Source: Ariolimax columbianus
Taxonomy: Eukaryota > Mollusca > Gastropoda > Stylommatophora > Arionidae
Reading direction: 5' to 3'
Length of the DNA: 64,000 nucleotides
Assembly: GCA_036924085.1 (NCBI GenBank)
Contig: JAVGWX010000003.1
Coordinates: 121,888,764-121,952,763, forward strand
The position numbers and the translations under genes are program-made. The notes below the pieces were generated by a model. It saw only the letters and a list, made by a program, of their open reading frames with translations, ran no database searches and was not told the DNA's origin. Below, in pieces: positions 21,880 through 33,530 of this stretch (the first letter of the stretch is position 1; each line of letters starts with the position of its first letter).

Positions 21880-22745
21880 CACACCAGCATTCAGTCCAGG
21901 TTATCACTACACACCAGCATTCAGTCCAGGTTATCACTACACACCAGCATTCAGTACAGGTTATCACTACACACCAGCATTCAGTCCAGGTTATCACTAC
22001 ACACCAGCATTCAGTCCAGGTTATCACTACACACCAGCATTCAGTACAGGTTATCACTACACACCAGCATTCAGTCCAGGTTATCACTACACACCAGCAT
22101 TTAGTTCAGGTTATCACTACACACCAGCATTCAGTGCAAATTATTACTACACACCAGCATTCAGTCCATGTTATTACTACACACCAGCATTCAGTCCAGG
22201 TTATCACTACACACCAGCATTCAGTCCAGGTTATCACTACACACCAGCATTCAGTCCAGGTTATCACTACACACCAGCATTCAGTCCAAGTTATTACTAC
22301 ACACCAGCATTCACTCCAGGTTATTACTACACACCAGCATTCAGTCCAGGTTATCACTACACACCAGCATTCAGTCCAAGTTATTACTACACACCAGCAT
22401 TCAGTCCAGGTTACCACTACACACCAGCATTCAGTCCAGGTTATCACTACACACCAGCATTCAGTCCAGGTTATCACTACACACCAGCATTCAGTCCAGG
22501 TTATCACTACACACCAGCATTTAGTCCAAGTTATTACTACACACCAGCATTCAGTCCAGGTTATTACTACACACCAGCATTCAGTCCAGGTTATCACTAC
22601 ACACCAGCATTCAGTCCAAGTTATTACTACACACCAGCATTCAGTCCAGGTTATCACTGCACACCAGCATTCAGTCCAGGTTATCACTACACACTAGCAT
22701 TCAGTCCAGCTTATCACTCCACGCCAGCATTCAGTTCATGTTATC
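21880..22745. repeat. 30-bp minisatellite (about 29 copies)
   Basis: Unit TTATCACTACACACCAGCAT plus TCAGTCCAGG. The period is divisible by three, so long frames exist on both strands (plus 21836-22951, a YHYTPAFSPG repeat; minus 22106-22687, an ITWTECWCVV repeat). Openness alone is therefore not evidence of coding. Variants are mostly g/a and c/t changes at two positions. Confidence 0.95.
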
Positions 22746-23479
22746 ACTACCGAAGGACCTTTCTCCTCGGACTGAAGTCGTCTACCTCCTCGCCTTTCCC
22801 TCCACCGGAGGTTACACGGCATCTCTCCCAACCTCGTATTCTTAGAACAGCAAGGGTCACGCTGACTATAAGGTGGACACAAGCTAGAAGCTACGGTGGC
22901 GGGTCACGGAAAGAACAGGGAGTTCGACACGGACAGACACTGAAATCCTGACACAAACATTGGTCTAATACACTCCTCGTGGCCCTCATCCCAAGGCAGC
23001 GGAGTAGTCGGCTCCACCTGGGGAGCCTGTGGTGATTTCGGTAGACACGCTACGCATGAACACAACCTCCGAAGTCGGACATGATAGTGGTCAATCGATG
23101 CAATAAGCGTTTGACGCCTACGCAAACATTATTATTATTATTATGGAATTCAACTCCCGTGATCGGTATACATCAGTCGGCCCTGCTGTAAATGGGTACC
23201 TGACTTACTTTAGGGTAGGAAAGGCATTGAGGAATGGAGCTGGCGGACATCTGACCTCATAAACAAGCTATAGTCTCGCACAGTAAAGACTCCAACACTT
23301 CATAGCGATAGCAGTGTCTACTATGAGACTCCACTGGCCTTTGTATTTATACTGGGAAATCGTTTATGGGTAGCATCTGCAAACCATAGAAAATGCCTTG
23401 GTGAAATAATCAATGAGAAGAGAAGAATAGATAAGAAAATTTGGCTTTTCATTATGTGATTAATTTAATTTACTGTTAT
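22746..23479. other. No gene seen; S4 repeat inverted near 23182
   Basis: Contains an ATT microsatellite (about 23129-23142) and the reverse of the S4 motif (CTGTAAATGGGTACCTGAC, about 23185). Confidence 0.55.
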
Positions 23480-23580
23480 CTGTTTCCTCTTCTTCTTCAT
23501 CAAAAGTACGTTGTGTCGCAGTTTACAGCGAGACTGCGATATATGCGCCTTTTGGTCCGACACATCCAATTTCAGCTCAA
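23480..23580 (-). mobile_element. S1 SINE-like repeat, shortened
   Basis: TTC-rich tail (inverse GAA), then ttgtgtcgcagtttacagcg and ccttttggtccgacacatcc. The middle part is missing relative to 25441-25580. Confidence 0.65.
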
Positions 23581-23884
23581 ACTAAAATGGCGACAGTACA
23601 CGTGGAGTGTACGACAGAAGAACAGCGTGTTGTTGTGTGACTCTTTTTGGATAGAACGACTTCCAGCAGAGGAAATTGGGGGCTCAACAGTTGTTGAGGA
23701 AGACTGACCTGGTCTCTCTGCACAGATTGCAATAGAAGCATATGTGTGGTGAGTGGGAGTGATGATACCAGTTGCCAGGCGACAACGATAGACAATGCAG
23801 CTACTGGAATTTACCTTGAGCGATTTTCTACTGGTTCAGCCCTTAAAGACTCATCTTGGCGGCAAACTTACGTGAACGACGAAG
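23581..23884. other. No gene seen
   Basis: Short unique stretch before the 36-bp array, with no supported frame. Confidence 0.5.
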
Positions 23885-25078
23885 ACATTGAGGGTGATGT
23901 GTGAATGTAGTTCAGACGGAGACATGAGGGTGATGTGTGAATGTAGTTCAGACGGAGACATGAGGGTGATGTGTGAATGTAGTTCAGACGGAGACATGAG
24001 TGTGATGTGTGAATGTAGTTCAGACGGAGACATGAGTGTGATGTGTGAATGTACTTCAGACGGAGACATGAGGGTGATGTGCGAATGTAGTTCAGACGGA
24101 GACATGAGGGTGATGTGTGAATGTAGTTCAGACGGAGACATGAGGGTGATGTGTGAATGTAGTTCAGACGGAGACATGAGGGTGATGTGCGAATGTAGTT
24201 CAGACGGAGACATGAGGGTGATGTGCGAATGTAGTTCAGACGGAGACATGAGGGTGATGTGTGAATGTAGTTCAGACGGAGACATGAGGGTGATGTGCGA
24301 ATGTAGTTCAGACGGAGACATGAGTGTGATGTGTGAATGTAGTTCAGACGGAGACATGAGGGTGATGTGCGAATGTAGTTCAGACGGAGACATGAGGGTG
24401 ATGTGTGAATGTAGTTCAGACGGAGACATGAGGGTGATGTGCGAATGTAGTTCAGACGGAGACATGAGGGTGATGTGTGAATGTAGTTCAGACGGAGACA
24501 TGAGGGTGATGTGTGAATGTAGTTCAGACGGAGACATGAGGGTGATGTGCGAATGTAGTTCAGACGGAGACATGAGGGTGATGTGTGAATGTAGTTCAGA
24601 CGGAGACATGAGGGTGATGTGCGAATGTAGTTCAGACGGAGACATGAGGGTGATGTGCGAATGTAGTTCAGACGGAGACATGAGGGTGATGTGTGAATGT
24701 AGTTCAGACGGAGACATGAGTGTGATGTGTGAATGTAGTTCAGACGGAGACATGAGGGTGATGTGTGAATGTAGTTCAGACGGAGACATGAGGGTGATGT
24801 GTGAATGTAGTTCAGACGGAGACATGAGTGTGATGTGTGAATGTAGTTCAGACGGAGACATGAGGGTGATGTGTGAATGTAGTTCAGACGGAGACATGAG
24901 GGTGATGTGTGAATGTAGTTCAGACGGAGACATGAGGGTGATGTGCGAATGTAGTTCAGACGGAGACATGAGGGTGATGTGTGAATGTAGTTCAGACGGA
25001 GACATGAGGGTGATGTGTGAATGTAGTTCAGACGGAGACATGAGGGTGATGTGTGAATGTAGTTCAGACGGAGACAGA
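23885..25078. repeat. 36-bp minisatellite (about 33 copies)
   Basis: Unit ATGAGGGTGATGTGTGAATG plus TAGTTCAGACGGAGAC, highly homogeneous, with no length change across the array. Period 36 keeps both strands open (plus: MRVMCECSSDGD repeat; minus: ELHSHITLMSPS repeat). Only three variants occur: tgt/tgc, agg/agt, and one g to c. Confidence 0.95.
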
Positions 25079-25190
25079 CGAAGCCGCTGTCGCATGTGTT
25101 GATGCTGCGCCAAAGCGACGAGCTAAGCGTATTAATGTTAGAAATTATGTTAATAAATAATGGGAAATATGGGTGAAATAATAAATGGTT

Positions 25191-25265
25191 GAGGAGCGCG
25201 TTGCTGAATGGTTTCGAGGACTGCCAGCCAACAAGGAGGTCAGTTGTTCGAATCTCCGGTATGGG
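25191..25265 (+). repeat. tRNA-like segment (SINE head or tRNA pseudogene)
   Basis: An A-box-like TTGCTGAATGG (25201) and a B-box-like TGTTCGAATCT (about 25245) lie 44 bases apart, as in class II tRNAs. I cannot fold a convincing cloverleaf, so it is not called as a tRNA gene. Confidence 0.4.
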
Positions 25266-25440
25266 TATGTTGTTTTTCTGTTGGGGGTGAAATAAACAAA
25301 TATAGCCAGTACACGACGTGGCGACAACAGTGGCAAAGCGGCATGTAGTTCTCAGCCTTCAAAACCCCTCGACTACCCCAGCAATGAGTAAAATATCGTA
25401 TGACAGTACAGTAAATAATCAATGGTTTTAAAAATAACAC

Positions 25441-25780
25441 TTGGCTTGGCTTCGTTCGTTCTCAATCTCCCGCTACCAAACCCTGACATGGGCCTAAGTA
25501 GCAGAATGCGTTGTGTCGTAGCTTACAGCTTGACTGCGATATTTGCACCTTTCGGTCCAGCACATCCGACTTCACTAATCATTTTTGAGTACCGGGTTAG
25601 CATTCCCTCTTCGATCCCTTCTCCACAGCCAGTCTGCCCTGCTGCAGCCTGTTATCCGGGATCATCGCGTGGAGGTGTAGAAGGGTCTTGGCAGCTCTGG
25701 TTCGCTGGCCCTGACGCTAGCAGTCAGCTATGGCTCGCTGACCACTGCAGCTCATGCGCTGCTCAGCCAAAATAGCATTT
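25441..25780 (-). mobile_element. S1 SINE-like repeat, longest copy
   Basis: Runs from ggcttggcttcgttcgttct through ttgtgtcgtagcttacagct, ttcggtccagcacatccgac and a downstream part (about 25585-25770). That downstream part also matches 52060-52200 and 60310-60500. It suggests a full unit near 340 bp. Confidence 0.65.
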
Positions 25781-26670
25781 AATTTCTTTTTAAAAAACAA
25801 ACCTATTTATGAATTAACTATTGACTTGCACTGGTATATAAACAGATACAGGCTTCTCTATTGATTCCATGTAAGATACTTTCTGATTGGCTGACAATTA
25901 CTCCTCGGGTTAACTTGATGAAATACTTGCAGCGGTGCCTGACATTTACCAGGATAGTTATCAATGTTGTTAGCTTTTCAAAGCATCTTTCCGCACTCCT
26001 CTCCTCACATCCACACTGCATCCCTTCTCCACAACCCCCTCCCTCTTCAACTTGTTCATTTATTCACCCTCATCAAACGTCCATATCTTCACCCTTAACC
26101 TTCCATCCTCCTCCACCATCTCTCCCGTCCTCCATCTCATCTGTCAATCTCTCCTTCTCTCTTCAATTCATCTATCTCTTCCGTCCTCATCAATGGTTCA
26201 CCCAGCCAATACCCCAGCCAAGCACCCCTCAAATCTCTTTCCCCCTCATCGTACGCATTGGGACCTCATTTCGATCTGGTTCGTGTGGTCACAGTTCATT
26301 TTTCTCTATGCGCTCTTTGCAAATATTTAGAAAAATTTTGTTCCAATTTCAGTCAACTATATCAAGTGTTAAGCGGATGAAATTCAGGGGAAATGGTTAG
26401 GCTATCAACATTTTGTGTATTCACTGTGTCCTCCGGGTCCCAAGGGTAACTGTGAAAAATTGGATTGAGATCAGTGTGAATATTATTGCAATTAACAGGT
26501 CTTGTATAATTGGCGCACGATGTGGCACAACGGTTAAACCGATTGTCGCTCATATGAAAGGAACAGGATGACACACCATTGATGTCATAGAACGTTCCAG
26601 TTTATCTAACAGTAAATTGCTACCTTCTTTACAGATAAAATCACAGTAAAAATTACAGTTAAAATCACAT
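25781..26670. other. No gene seen
   Basis: Pyrimidine-rich stretch at 26000-26240 (CTCC/TCATC rich) with meaningless Ser/Pro frames. No supported gene. Confidence 0.5.
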
Positions 26671-27660
26671 GGAATAGGTGGCGAAGTTGCCAAATGGATT
26701 GAAAATTGGTTAACAGGAAGAAGGCAGAGGGTGGGCATAAATAAGGAGTACTCTGAGTGGAGTGAAGTGAAAAGTGGTGTGCCACAGGGCTCGGTTTTGG
26801 GACCAATTTTGTTCTTGATATATATAAATGATTTGGACATTGATATGAGATCCATGATTGCAAAATTTGCTGATGACACAAAACTATGCAGTAGTGTCTC
26901 ATCTAAAGCGGAAGTGGATATATTGATGTCGGATTTAGATAAAATTCGAGAATGGTCTGTAAGCTGGCAAATGGAGTTTAATGTAGATAAATGTACAGTC
27001 ATCCACATGGGTAGATCCAATATGGAACATAAATACAGAATGGGAGAAAACAATATTAGAAAGATAGATAAGGAAAGGGACCTAGGGGTTATAATAGATC
27101 ATACAGGAAAGGTGAGTGAGCAAGTTAAGGTAGCAGTGAAAAAGGCAAATGCAATGTTAGGTATGATAAAAAGAAATATTAAACATAGGAGCAAGGAAGT
27201 GATCGTCAAACTGTATAAAGCTTTAGTTAGGCCTAGATTGGAGTACTGTGTACAGGTGTGGAGTCCTTATCATAGAGGGGACATAAACATGCTAGAAAGA
27301 ATACAAAAAAGAGCGACAAAGATGATAGTTGGATTCCAGAATTACAGTTATGAGGAACGACTCAGAAAAACGGGCCTACAGTGTCTCGAAGAGAGAAGAA
27401 TTCGTGGTGACTTAATACAGGTTTATAAGATGATCAGAGGAATCGATAAATTAGACTATAACAAGTTTTTTAAAATACAGCCACCTACAATAACACGAGG
27501 GCATAGCTACAAGCTGATTAAAGAGAGGTCCAGGTTAGATATTAGGAAATATTTTTTTAGTCAGAGAGTGGTGTCTGCTTGGAATGCATTGCCAGGGGAG
27601 GTGGTGGAGGCAGGGACAGTTAATGCGTTTAAGAATAAACTGGATGCGCATAGATTTTAG
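26671..27660 (+). CDS. CR1/L2-like reverse transcriptase, C-terminal fragment
   Basis: Uninterrupted 329-codon frame. It has motif B (SGVPQGSVLGPILFLIYIND), motif C FADDTKL (catalytic Asp pair), the thumb (VRPRLEYCVQVWSPYHRGD, LERIQKRATKMI), and the C-terminal block RRIRGDLIQVYKMIRG with NAFKNKLDAHRF before TAG. The endonuclease, fingers and motif A are missing through 5' truncation, so it is not active. It is the longest undamaged RT piece in the window. Confidence 0.88.
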   Translation, partial: GIGGEVAKWIENWLTGRRQRVGINKEYSEWSEVKSGVPQGSVLGPILFLIYINDLDIDMRSMIAKFADDTKLCSSVSSKAEVDILMSDLDKIREWSVSWQMEFNVDKCTVIHMGRSNMEHKYRMGENNIRKIDKERDLGVIIDHTGKVSEQVKVAVKKANAMLGMIKRNIKHRSKEVIVKLYKALVRPRLEYCVQVWSPYHRGDINMLERIQKRATKMIVGFQNYSYEERLRKTGLQCLEERRIRGDLIQVYKMIRGIDKLDYNKFFKIQPPTITRGHSYKLIKERSRLDIRKYFFSQRVVSAWNALPGEVVEAGTVNAFKNKLDAHRF

Positions 27661-27745
27661 AGCAAGGTGATGTAAATGTAACTGGTTGTATACAGACTCT
27701 GCAGGGTCTTCTAAACCAGTATAAAGACGTTAAGTTAAGTTAAGT
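26671..27745 (+). mobile_element. CR1/L2-like LINE, 5'-truncated
   Basis: Reverse-transcriptase end with an intact reading frame, then a short 3' UTR (gtatacagactctgcagggt) and a terminal (TTAAG)n microsatellite at about 27728-27745. Such short tandem 3' ends, rather than poly-A, are typical of CR1/L2 elements. Part of the same 3' UTR recurs inverted at 52285-52350. Confidence 0.85.
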
Positions 27746-28084
27746 TATAAGCAGGAATAGAACTAGTCATCCGTCTCATGACATGCGCTCAATATGAGGT
27801 GACTGGAAGAGCAGAGGCGAGAATACCAGCAGCATCGTATTAACGCCGTGTCTTAAGTGATGACTAACATTGCAGTCTAACCCCCAAAGAGTAGACAACG
27901 CTTTAGGGCTGCTTGGTCGTGCAGCTCCTTCACTGACAGTCGTCAACAACGTCATGAAAGTAGAGTCGACGTCTGGAGTTACAAGAAACGTCTAAAAACA
28001 ATACTCTTATATGTGATACAGGAAGCACATTACCAGTATCTCGCTCTCCATGGAACTGGCAGATATGGAAGGGAAGCATTATAT
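27746..28084. other. No gene seen
   Basis: Short unremarkable stretch between the CR1-like LINE and the 40-bp minisatellite. Confidence 0.5.
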
Positions 28085-28365
28085 GATCTAACATGTTTCC
28101 CGCTGACAGTACATACATGTACTGGTAGAACACGTCCTCTCGCCGACAGTACCTACATGTACTGGTAGAACACATCCTCTCGCCGACAGTACCTACATGT
28201 ACTGGTAGAACACATCCTCTCGCCGACAGTACCTACATGTACTGGTAGAACACGTCCTCTCGCCGACAGCACCTACATGTACTGGTAGAAAACGTCCTTC
28301 CGCAGACAGTACCTACATGTACTGGTAGAAAACGTCTTCCCGCCGACAGTTCCTGCATGTACTGT
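28085..28365. repeat. 40-bp minisatellite, left arm
   Basis: About 6-7 copies of CGCCGACAGTACCTACATGT plus ACTGGTAGAACACATCCTCT. Related to the right arm at 29075-29608. Confidence 0.92.
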
Positions 28366-29080
28366 CATCGATTACGGATTAGGCGTCATCACACTATTAA
28401 GAACACAGTGTGAAAGGTTGGAACGCATTCAGAATGAAGGTATGCGACTGGTTCTGGGCTGCACTACAGATACCCCGATTGTGATGATGCGGTACATGCT
28501 GGGATTGTTATCGGTGACATCCAGACATAAACTGGTTTAAGTCAAAGCCTATATACGTGTCACCACAGACACTCGGCACCCTCTAAACAGTAGTATCGCA
28601 GACATCAAGTGATCAAGAATCAAGAAAGGGGCGTCGTGGATAGCACAGGCAGAGACAACAATCGGACACGTCACTCCAGCTGAGACGATAGCCAAAGGGG
28701 AAGAATGGGTCCACACTGGTGATAGAATGATAGAGTACCAGAAATTCATCATAACCTTAGACAAGGAATGCAGAGAACGGAGCAACAGAAGAGCAGAGCA
28801 CGAGGTGAATCAGGTGATAACTGAGAACATGCAGAAGAGTGATGCCGTCATAATGCACCGACAGATCATTACTGCGCAGTGGAACATCAGGCTGGGGTTT
28901 CTCGACTAGAGTGAGAGGAGAGGTCGTTGCTGAGCGTAGTAGAGCACACATGTCAACAACCTCCAGTATTAGAATGGAAATAGAAGCAGTGACCTCAGCA
29001 CTGAAATGGATATATGGGACTTCTATAACAAGGGCAGTTGTAGGTACAGGCGCGCAAGCCGTACTTCAGAAAGTACAGAA
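28366..29080 (+). mobile_element. LINE family B remnant between minisatellite arms
   Basis: Same order as 11740-12905: thumb (CERLERIQNEGMRLVLGCTT), connector (LLSVTSRHK), EEWVHTGDRMIEYQKF, an RNase H start too damaged to read, the Glu block (MEIEAVTSALKWIYGTS), and GTGAQAVLQKVQ at the very end. Several frameshifts and stops. It stops where the right minisatellite arm begins. Confidence 0.75.
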
Positions 29081-29608
29081 GAACATGTCTTCCCGTCAAC
29101 AGTAGCTACATGTACTGGTAGAACATGTCTTCCCGTCAACAGTAGCTACATGTACTGGTAGAACATGTCTTCCCGTCAACAGTAGCTACATGTCCTGGTA
29201 GAGCATGTCTTCCCGTCAACAGTAGCTACATGTCCTGGTAGAACATGTCTTCCCGTCAACAGTAGCTACATGTACTGGTAGAACATGTCTTCCCGTCAAC
29301 AGTAGCTACATGTCCTGGTAGAACATGTCTTCCCGTCAACAGTAGCTACATGTACTGGTAGAACATGTCTTCCCGTCAACAGTAGCTACATGTCCTGGTA
29401 GAACATGTCTTCCCGTCAACAGTAGCTACATGTACTGGTAGAACATGTCTGTTCAACAGTAGCTACATGTACTGGTAGAACACGTCTTCCTGTCAACAGT
29501 AGCTACATGTACTGGTAGAACATGTCTGTTCAACAGTAGCTACATGAACTGGTAGAACATGTCTTCCCGTCAACAGTAGCTACATGTACTGGTAGAACAT
29601 GTCTGGTC
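29075..29608. repeat. 40-bp minisatellite, right arm
   Basis: About 13 copies of TCTTCCCGTCAACAGTAGCT plus ACATGTACTGGTAGAACATG, with ta/tc variants and two shortened units. Confidence 0.93.
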
Positions 29609-29905
29609 AACATAATCTATTTCCTCCTGCTATCAGTGGTTTCCATGACAATTACACACGCTTCTCGTATCTACTGACAGTTTGTCATGACGATAGAACT
29701 GTCTACATATACGTATAAACCCTCCAATGATTTTATCACTATTTATACAACTAGAAATATTTAGTTGGGAAGTATGTGAATGTTGCTAAGATACCTGTAT
29801 CATTCTTGAGGTAATATATAAAGTGTAAGGTTAATAGGACATTCACCCCGCTGTGTATGTGTGCATACATACGTGTGTGTGTGTGTGAATATATATTCTT
29901 GATTC

Positions 29906-30252
29906 TGTTGTTGAATGCCCATAAGGAGTAAGATAACTCTTGTGTGCGTCATGAAAATGGCGTTAATTGGCAGGTTGCATTAGCTTTCTCACATCCCGAG
30001 CGTGCTGATCAAGCTATGCCGGGGTCCTCCAGGCAGGTTGTGCTATGCTTGGCTTCATCTGCTTGTCGCTCATTACTACGGGGATCTAGTCGATCCCCAA
30101 TCTCGCTTGCCAGGCTGCCATAAGAACATCTCGTTTCCAGAAAGACCTACGTGGTTGTAAGGTGGGAGTCTTGACCAGTATATTTGAACTGACCCTGACT
30201 AACATATCGGATCAGTATGATCAGTAGGACCAGAAGTTAATCCTCCTCTCCG
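29906..30252 (-). mobile_element. S2 SINE-like repeat
   Basis: The inverse orientation of 31984-32340. GTTGTTG (AAC-type tail) is at the left, then ctcattactacggggatcta, and gtcttgaccagtatatttga toward the right. Colinear over about 330 bp with the copies at 31984 and 57261. Confidence 0.75.
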
Positions 30253-30267
30253 CCCTCATATAAATGT

Positions 30268-30580
30268 GTGCGGTGTGTGTGTATGTGTGTATGGTGTGTG
30301 TCTGTTGTGTGTGTGTGAGTATGTGTAGTGCATGTGTGAGTATGTGTAGTGCATGTGTGTGTGTGTGTGTAGTGTGTCTGTAGTGTGTGTGTGTGTGGTG
30401 TATGTGTCTGTGGTGTGTGTGTGTGTGGTATGTGTGTGGTGTGTGTGTGTAGTGTGTATGTGGTGTGTGTGTCTGAGGTGTGTGTGTGTGTCTGAGGTGT
30501 GTCTGTGGTGTGTGTGTGGTGCGTGTGTCTGTGGTGTGTGGTGTGTGTGTGTGGTGTGTGTGTCTGTGGTGTGTGTATGC
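30268..30580. repeat. TG microsatellite
   Basis: (TG)n with tgtctg, gtagtg and ggtgtg interruptions. Confidence 0.95.
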
Positions 30581-30974
30581 CCATTATCCTTCCCAAACCC
30601 CTTTTTTGCACACGAAGAGAATAACGACCATGCTACTAGCTTTACTTGTTTGCTTGGACTAACTAAGGTATAGACTCAAGTAAAGCTAAGATATTACTTT
30701 CTGAAAAATTCATAACAGGTGATGAACTATGGGTTGATGAATATGGGTTGAATAACAAATGCAGTCATCCCAGTGGGTTGAAAAGGCATCAACGCGTCCA
30801 AATAACGCGTATGAGTCACTCAAATGTTAATGCTTTGTTGATCGTATTTTTAAAAATTGAAAGCGCACCGTTCATCATGTGTTTGTTCCACGAGCTCAGA
30901 TTATCAATAAGGAGTATTACTTGGATGTTATGGGTTGTTTGAGGGAGTCAATATAAAGAAATAAATCTGAATCT

Positions 30975-31290
30975 TGAACCGGGACAAAGCACCAGCAAAC
31001 ACGTCAATTCGTATTCGTGACTTTTTGGCAAATCATGAGTCAACTTTTGGTCCCACAGCCACCATATTTTCCGGATTTGGCTCCTGCAGACTTTTATTGT
31101 TCCCAAAATTGAAATCCATCATTATAAGTCGCCAATTTCAGACCATTTAAGAGATCAAAGAAAATGCGCTACGAGACAAACACGCTATCCTAAAAAAAAC
31201 TAGTTCCAGGACGCATTCATAAATGTGCAGTGTATCAACAGTGGAGGGGACTATTTCGTATGAGACTAGTTTGAATAAATTGTAAACGAA
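30975..31290 (+). mobile_element. Mariner transposase remnant (catalytic end), M4
   Basis: The plus strand reads RDKAPANTSIRIRDFLANHE (the HDNAPAH block with the second catalytic Asp). After a frameshift it gives LLVPQPPYFPDLAPADFY, the mariner SPDLAPCD block carrying the third Asp. Near 31240 a fragment NSGGDYF matches the C-terminus. It is unlike the other three mariner copies, which lack this part. Frameshifts make it non-functional. Confidence 0.8.
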
Positions 31291-31983
31291 GAATTGTTTA
31301 GGGGGTTGCAAAGTTGTTTCTGTTTTGATTCTTCTTCTATGTGCAGGTGAATTCGTGTAGGCAATTGAGACACCCCCATGTTATGTAACGGAGCAGCGCG
31401 AGAGAATTTTGTTAAGTGCATATTGTCTCTCCACACTGATAGTACCTGCCACACTGGAATAATGGCCAACTTATAAATCCAGCTTACATTTATCTTGACA
31501 TGAGTCCAAATCGAACTTGTTAGCCTATAACATATAACAAGTGAAAAAAAAGGAGGCATTTGTTGAACTAACAACAGACGCTACAGACGCTACATAACGA
31601 GAGTGTACACAACCTTGCATATTTATGGTCTTAACGAAGATTCAAAGGCACTATACGGATAACACCAACAACTGTTTGATAGTGACCACTTCTACGAGGA
31701 ACCAATCAGACCTCCTACATGCTGTTTCAGACTCAAAAACAGAATAGATGGCGCCATCTAGTGGAAGCTCTAGACATTAAACAAAATATCCGACGCGCCT
31801 GACAACTTATCATGAGTCTAAGTAATGTCACAGAGGGCGCTCCTGTAGGACAAATCTACGTTACCCCAACCAAATATCCCATCAATTACTACTGAACTGG
31901 AAAACCCATAATAACACAGAGCAGTGATATTGTAAAATTGAGGCACTCGCCCTGTGTTTCTCCATAGACGAGTACGTCCCGCC
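31291..31983. other. No gene seen
   Basis: No supported frame. It contains the short palindromic motif GATGGCGCCATC at about 31748. Confidence 0.5.
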
Positions 31984-32340
31984 GGGGAGAAGAACTAACG
32001 TTGGTTAGGCACAACATATTGATCAGACATGTTAGTCTGGGTCAGGCAACATATACTGGCCAAGACAGCCACCTCGAGTTACTTGTAGTCTTTCTGGACA
32101 CGGGCTGCTTTCATAGCAGCGTTGCTAGCGAGGTGGTGGATCGACGTGATCCCCGTAGTAGTGAGCGACACATAAATGAAGTCAAACATAGTACAACCGC
32201 CTAAGGACCCGGTTCGCCTTTATCGGCACGTTCGGGATGTGAGCAAAGCTTCAGGATACGGCCACTTGACGTGCTTTTCAGGACATACCGAAAAGGTAAA
32301 GTTGTTCGTTGTGTGGGTATTCAGCGACAACAACACAAAC
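31984..32340 (+). mobile_element. S2 SINE-like repeat, abutting AAC microsatellite
   Basis: Carries acatatactggccaagacag, ggatcgacgtgatccccgta and gcgacacataaatgaagtca, then tgggtattcagcgacaacaa leading directly into the microsatellite. Colinear with 57261-57578. No recognisable tRNA promoter boxes. Confidence 0.78.
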
Positions 32341-33530
32341 GACAGCGACAACGACAACAACAACAACAACAAGAATAACAACAACAACAATGACAACGAC
32401 AACAACAACAACAAGAATAACAACAACAAGAACAACAATGACAACGACAACAATGACAACGACAACAACACAAACGACAACCACGACGACGACAACAACA
32501 ACAACAACAAGAATAACAACAACAAGAACAACAATGACAACGACAACAATCACAACGACAACAACACAAACGAAAGCGACAACGACAACAACAACAAGAA
32601 CAACGACAAGAATAACAACAACAACGACAACAACAAGAACAACAATGACAACAACAACAACAACAACAACAAGAACAACAATGACAACGACAACAACAAC
32701 AACAACAACAACAACAAGAACAACAATGACAACGACAACAATAACGACAACAACAACACAAACGACAACCACGACGACGACAACAACAACAAGAATAACA
32801 ACAACAAGAACAACAATGACAACGACAACAACAACAACGACAACGACGACAAGAATAACAACAACAAGAACAACAAGAACAACAATAACAACGACAACAA
32901 TAACAACAACGACAAAAATAACAACAACGACAACGACAAGAATAACAACAACAACAACAAGAACAACAACAATAACAACGACAACAATAACAACAACGAC
33001 AACGACAAGAATAACAACAACAACGACAACAACAAAAATGACAACGACAACAATGACAACGACAACAATGACAACGACAACAGCAATAACAACGACAACA
33101 ACGACAATGACAACAACAACGAAACGACAACGAGAACAACAACAACAACGACAACGACAAGAATAACAACAACGACGACAAGAGCAACAATAACAACGAC
33201 AACAACAATAACAACGACAACAACACAAACGACGACGACGACAACAACAACAAGAATAACAACAACAACAAGAACAACAATGACAACGACAACAATGACA
33301 ACGACAACAATAACGAAACGACAACAAGAACAACAACGAGAACAACCACGATGACGACAACAACGATAACAACAACGACAACAACAACAAAACGACAACG
33401 AGAATAACAAAAACAATGACAACAACAACGACAACAACGAAACGACAACAACAACAACAACAACGAAACGACAACGAAACGACAACAACAACAACGTCAA
33501 CAACAACGACGACCACAACAACGTTTCGCC
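32331..33530. repeat. AAC/GAC-type microsatellite, 1.2 kb
   Basis: Trinucleotide repeat (AAC with GAC, AAG, AAT and ACG variants) with little frame disruption, giving Asn/Asp/Lys-rich and Thr-rich readings on plus and Val- or Leu-rich readings on minus. No coding signal beyond the repeat. Confidence 0.95.
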
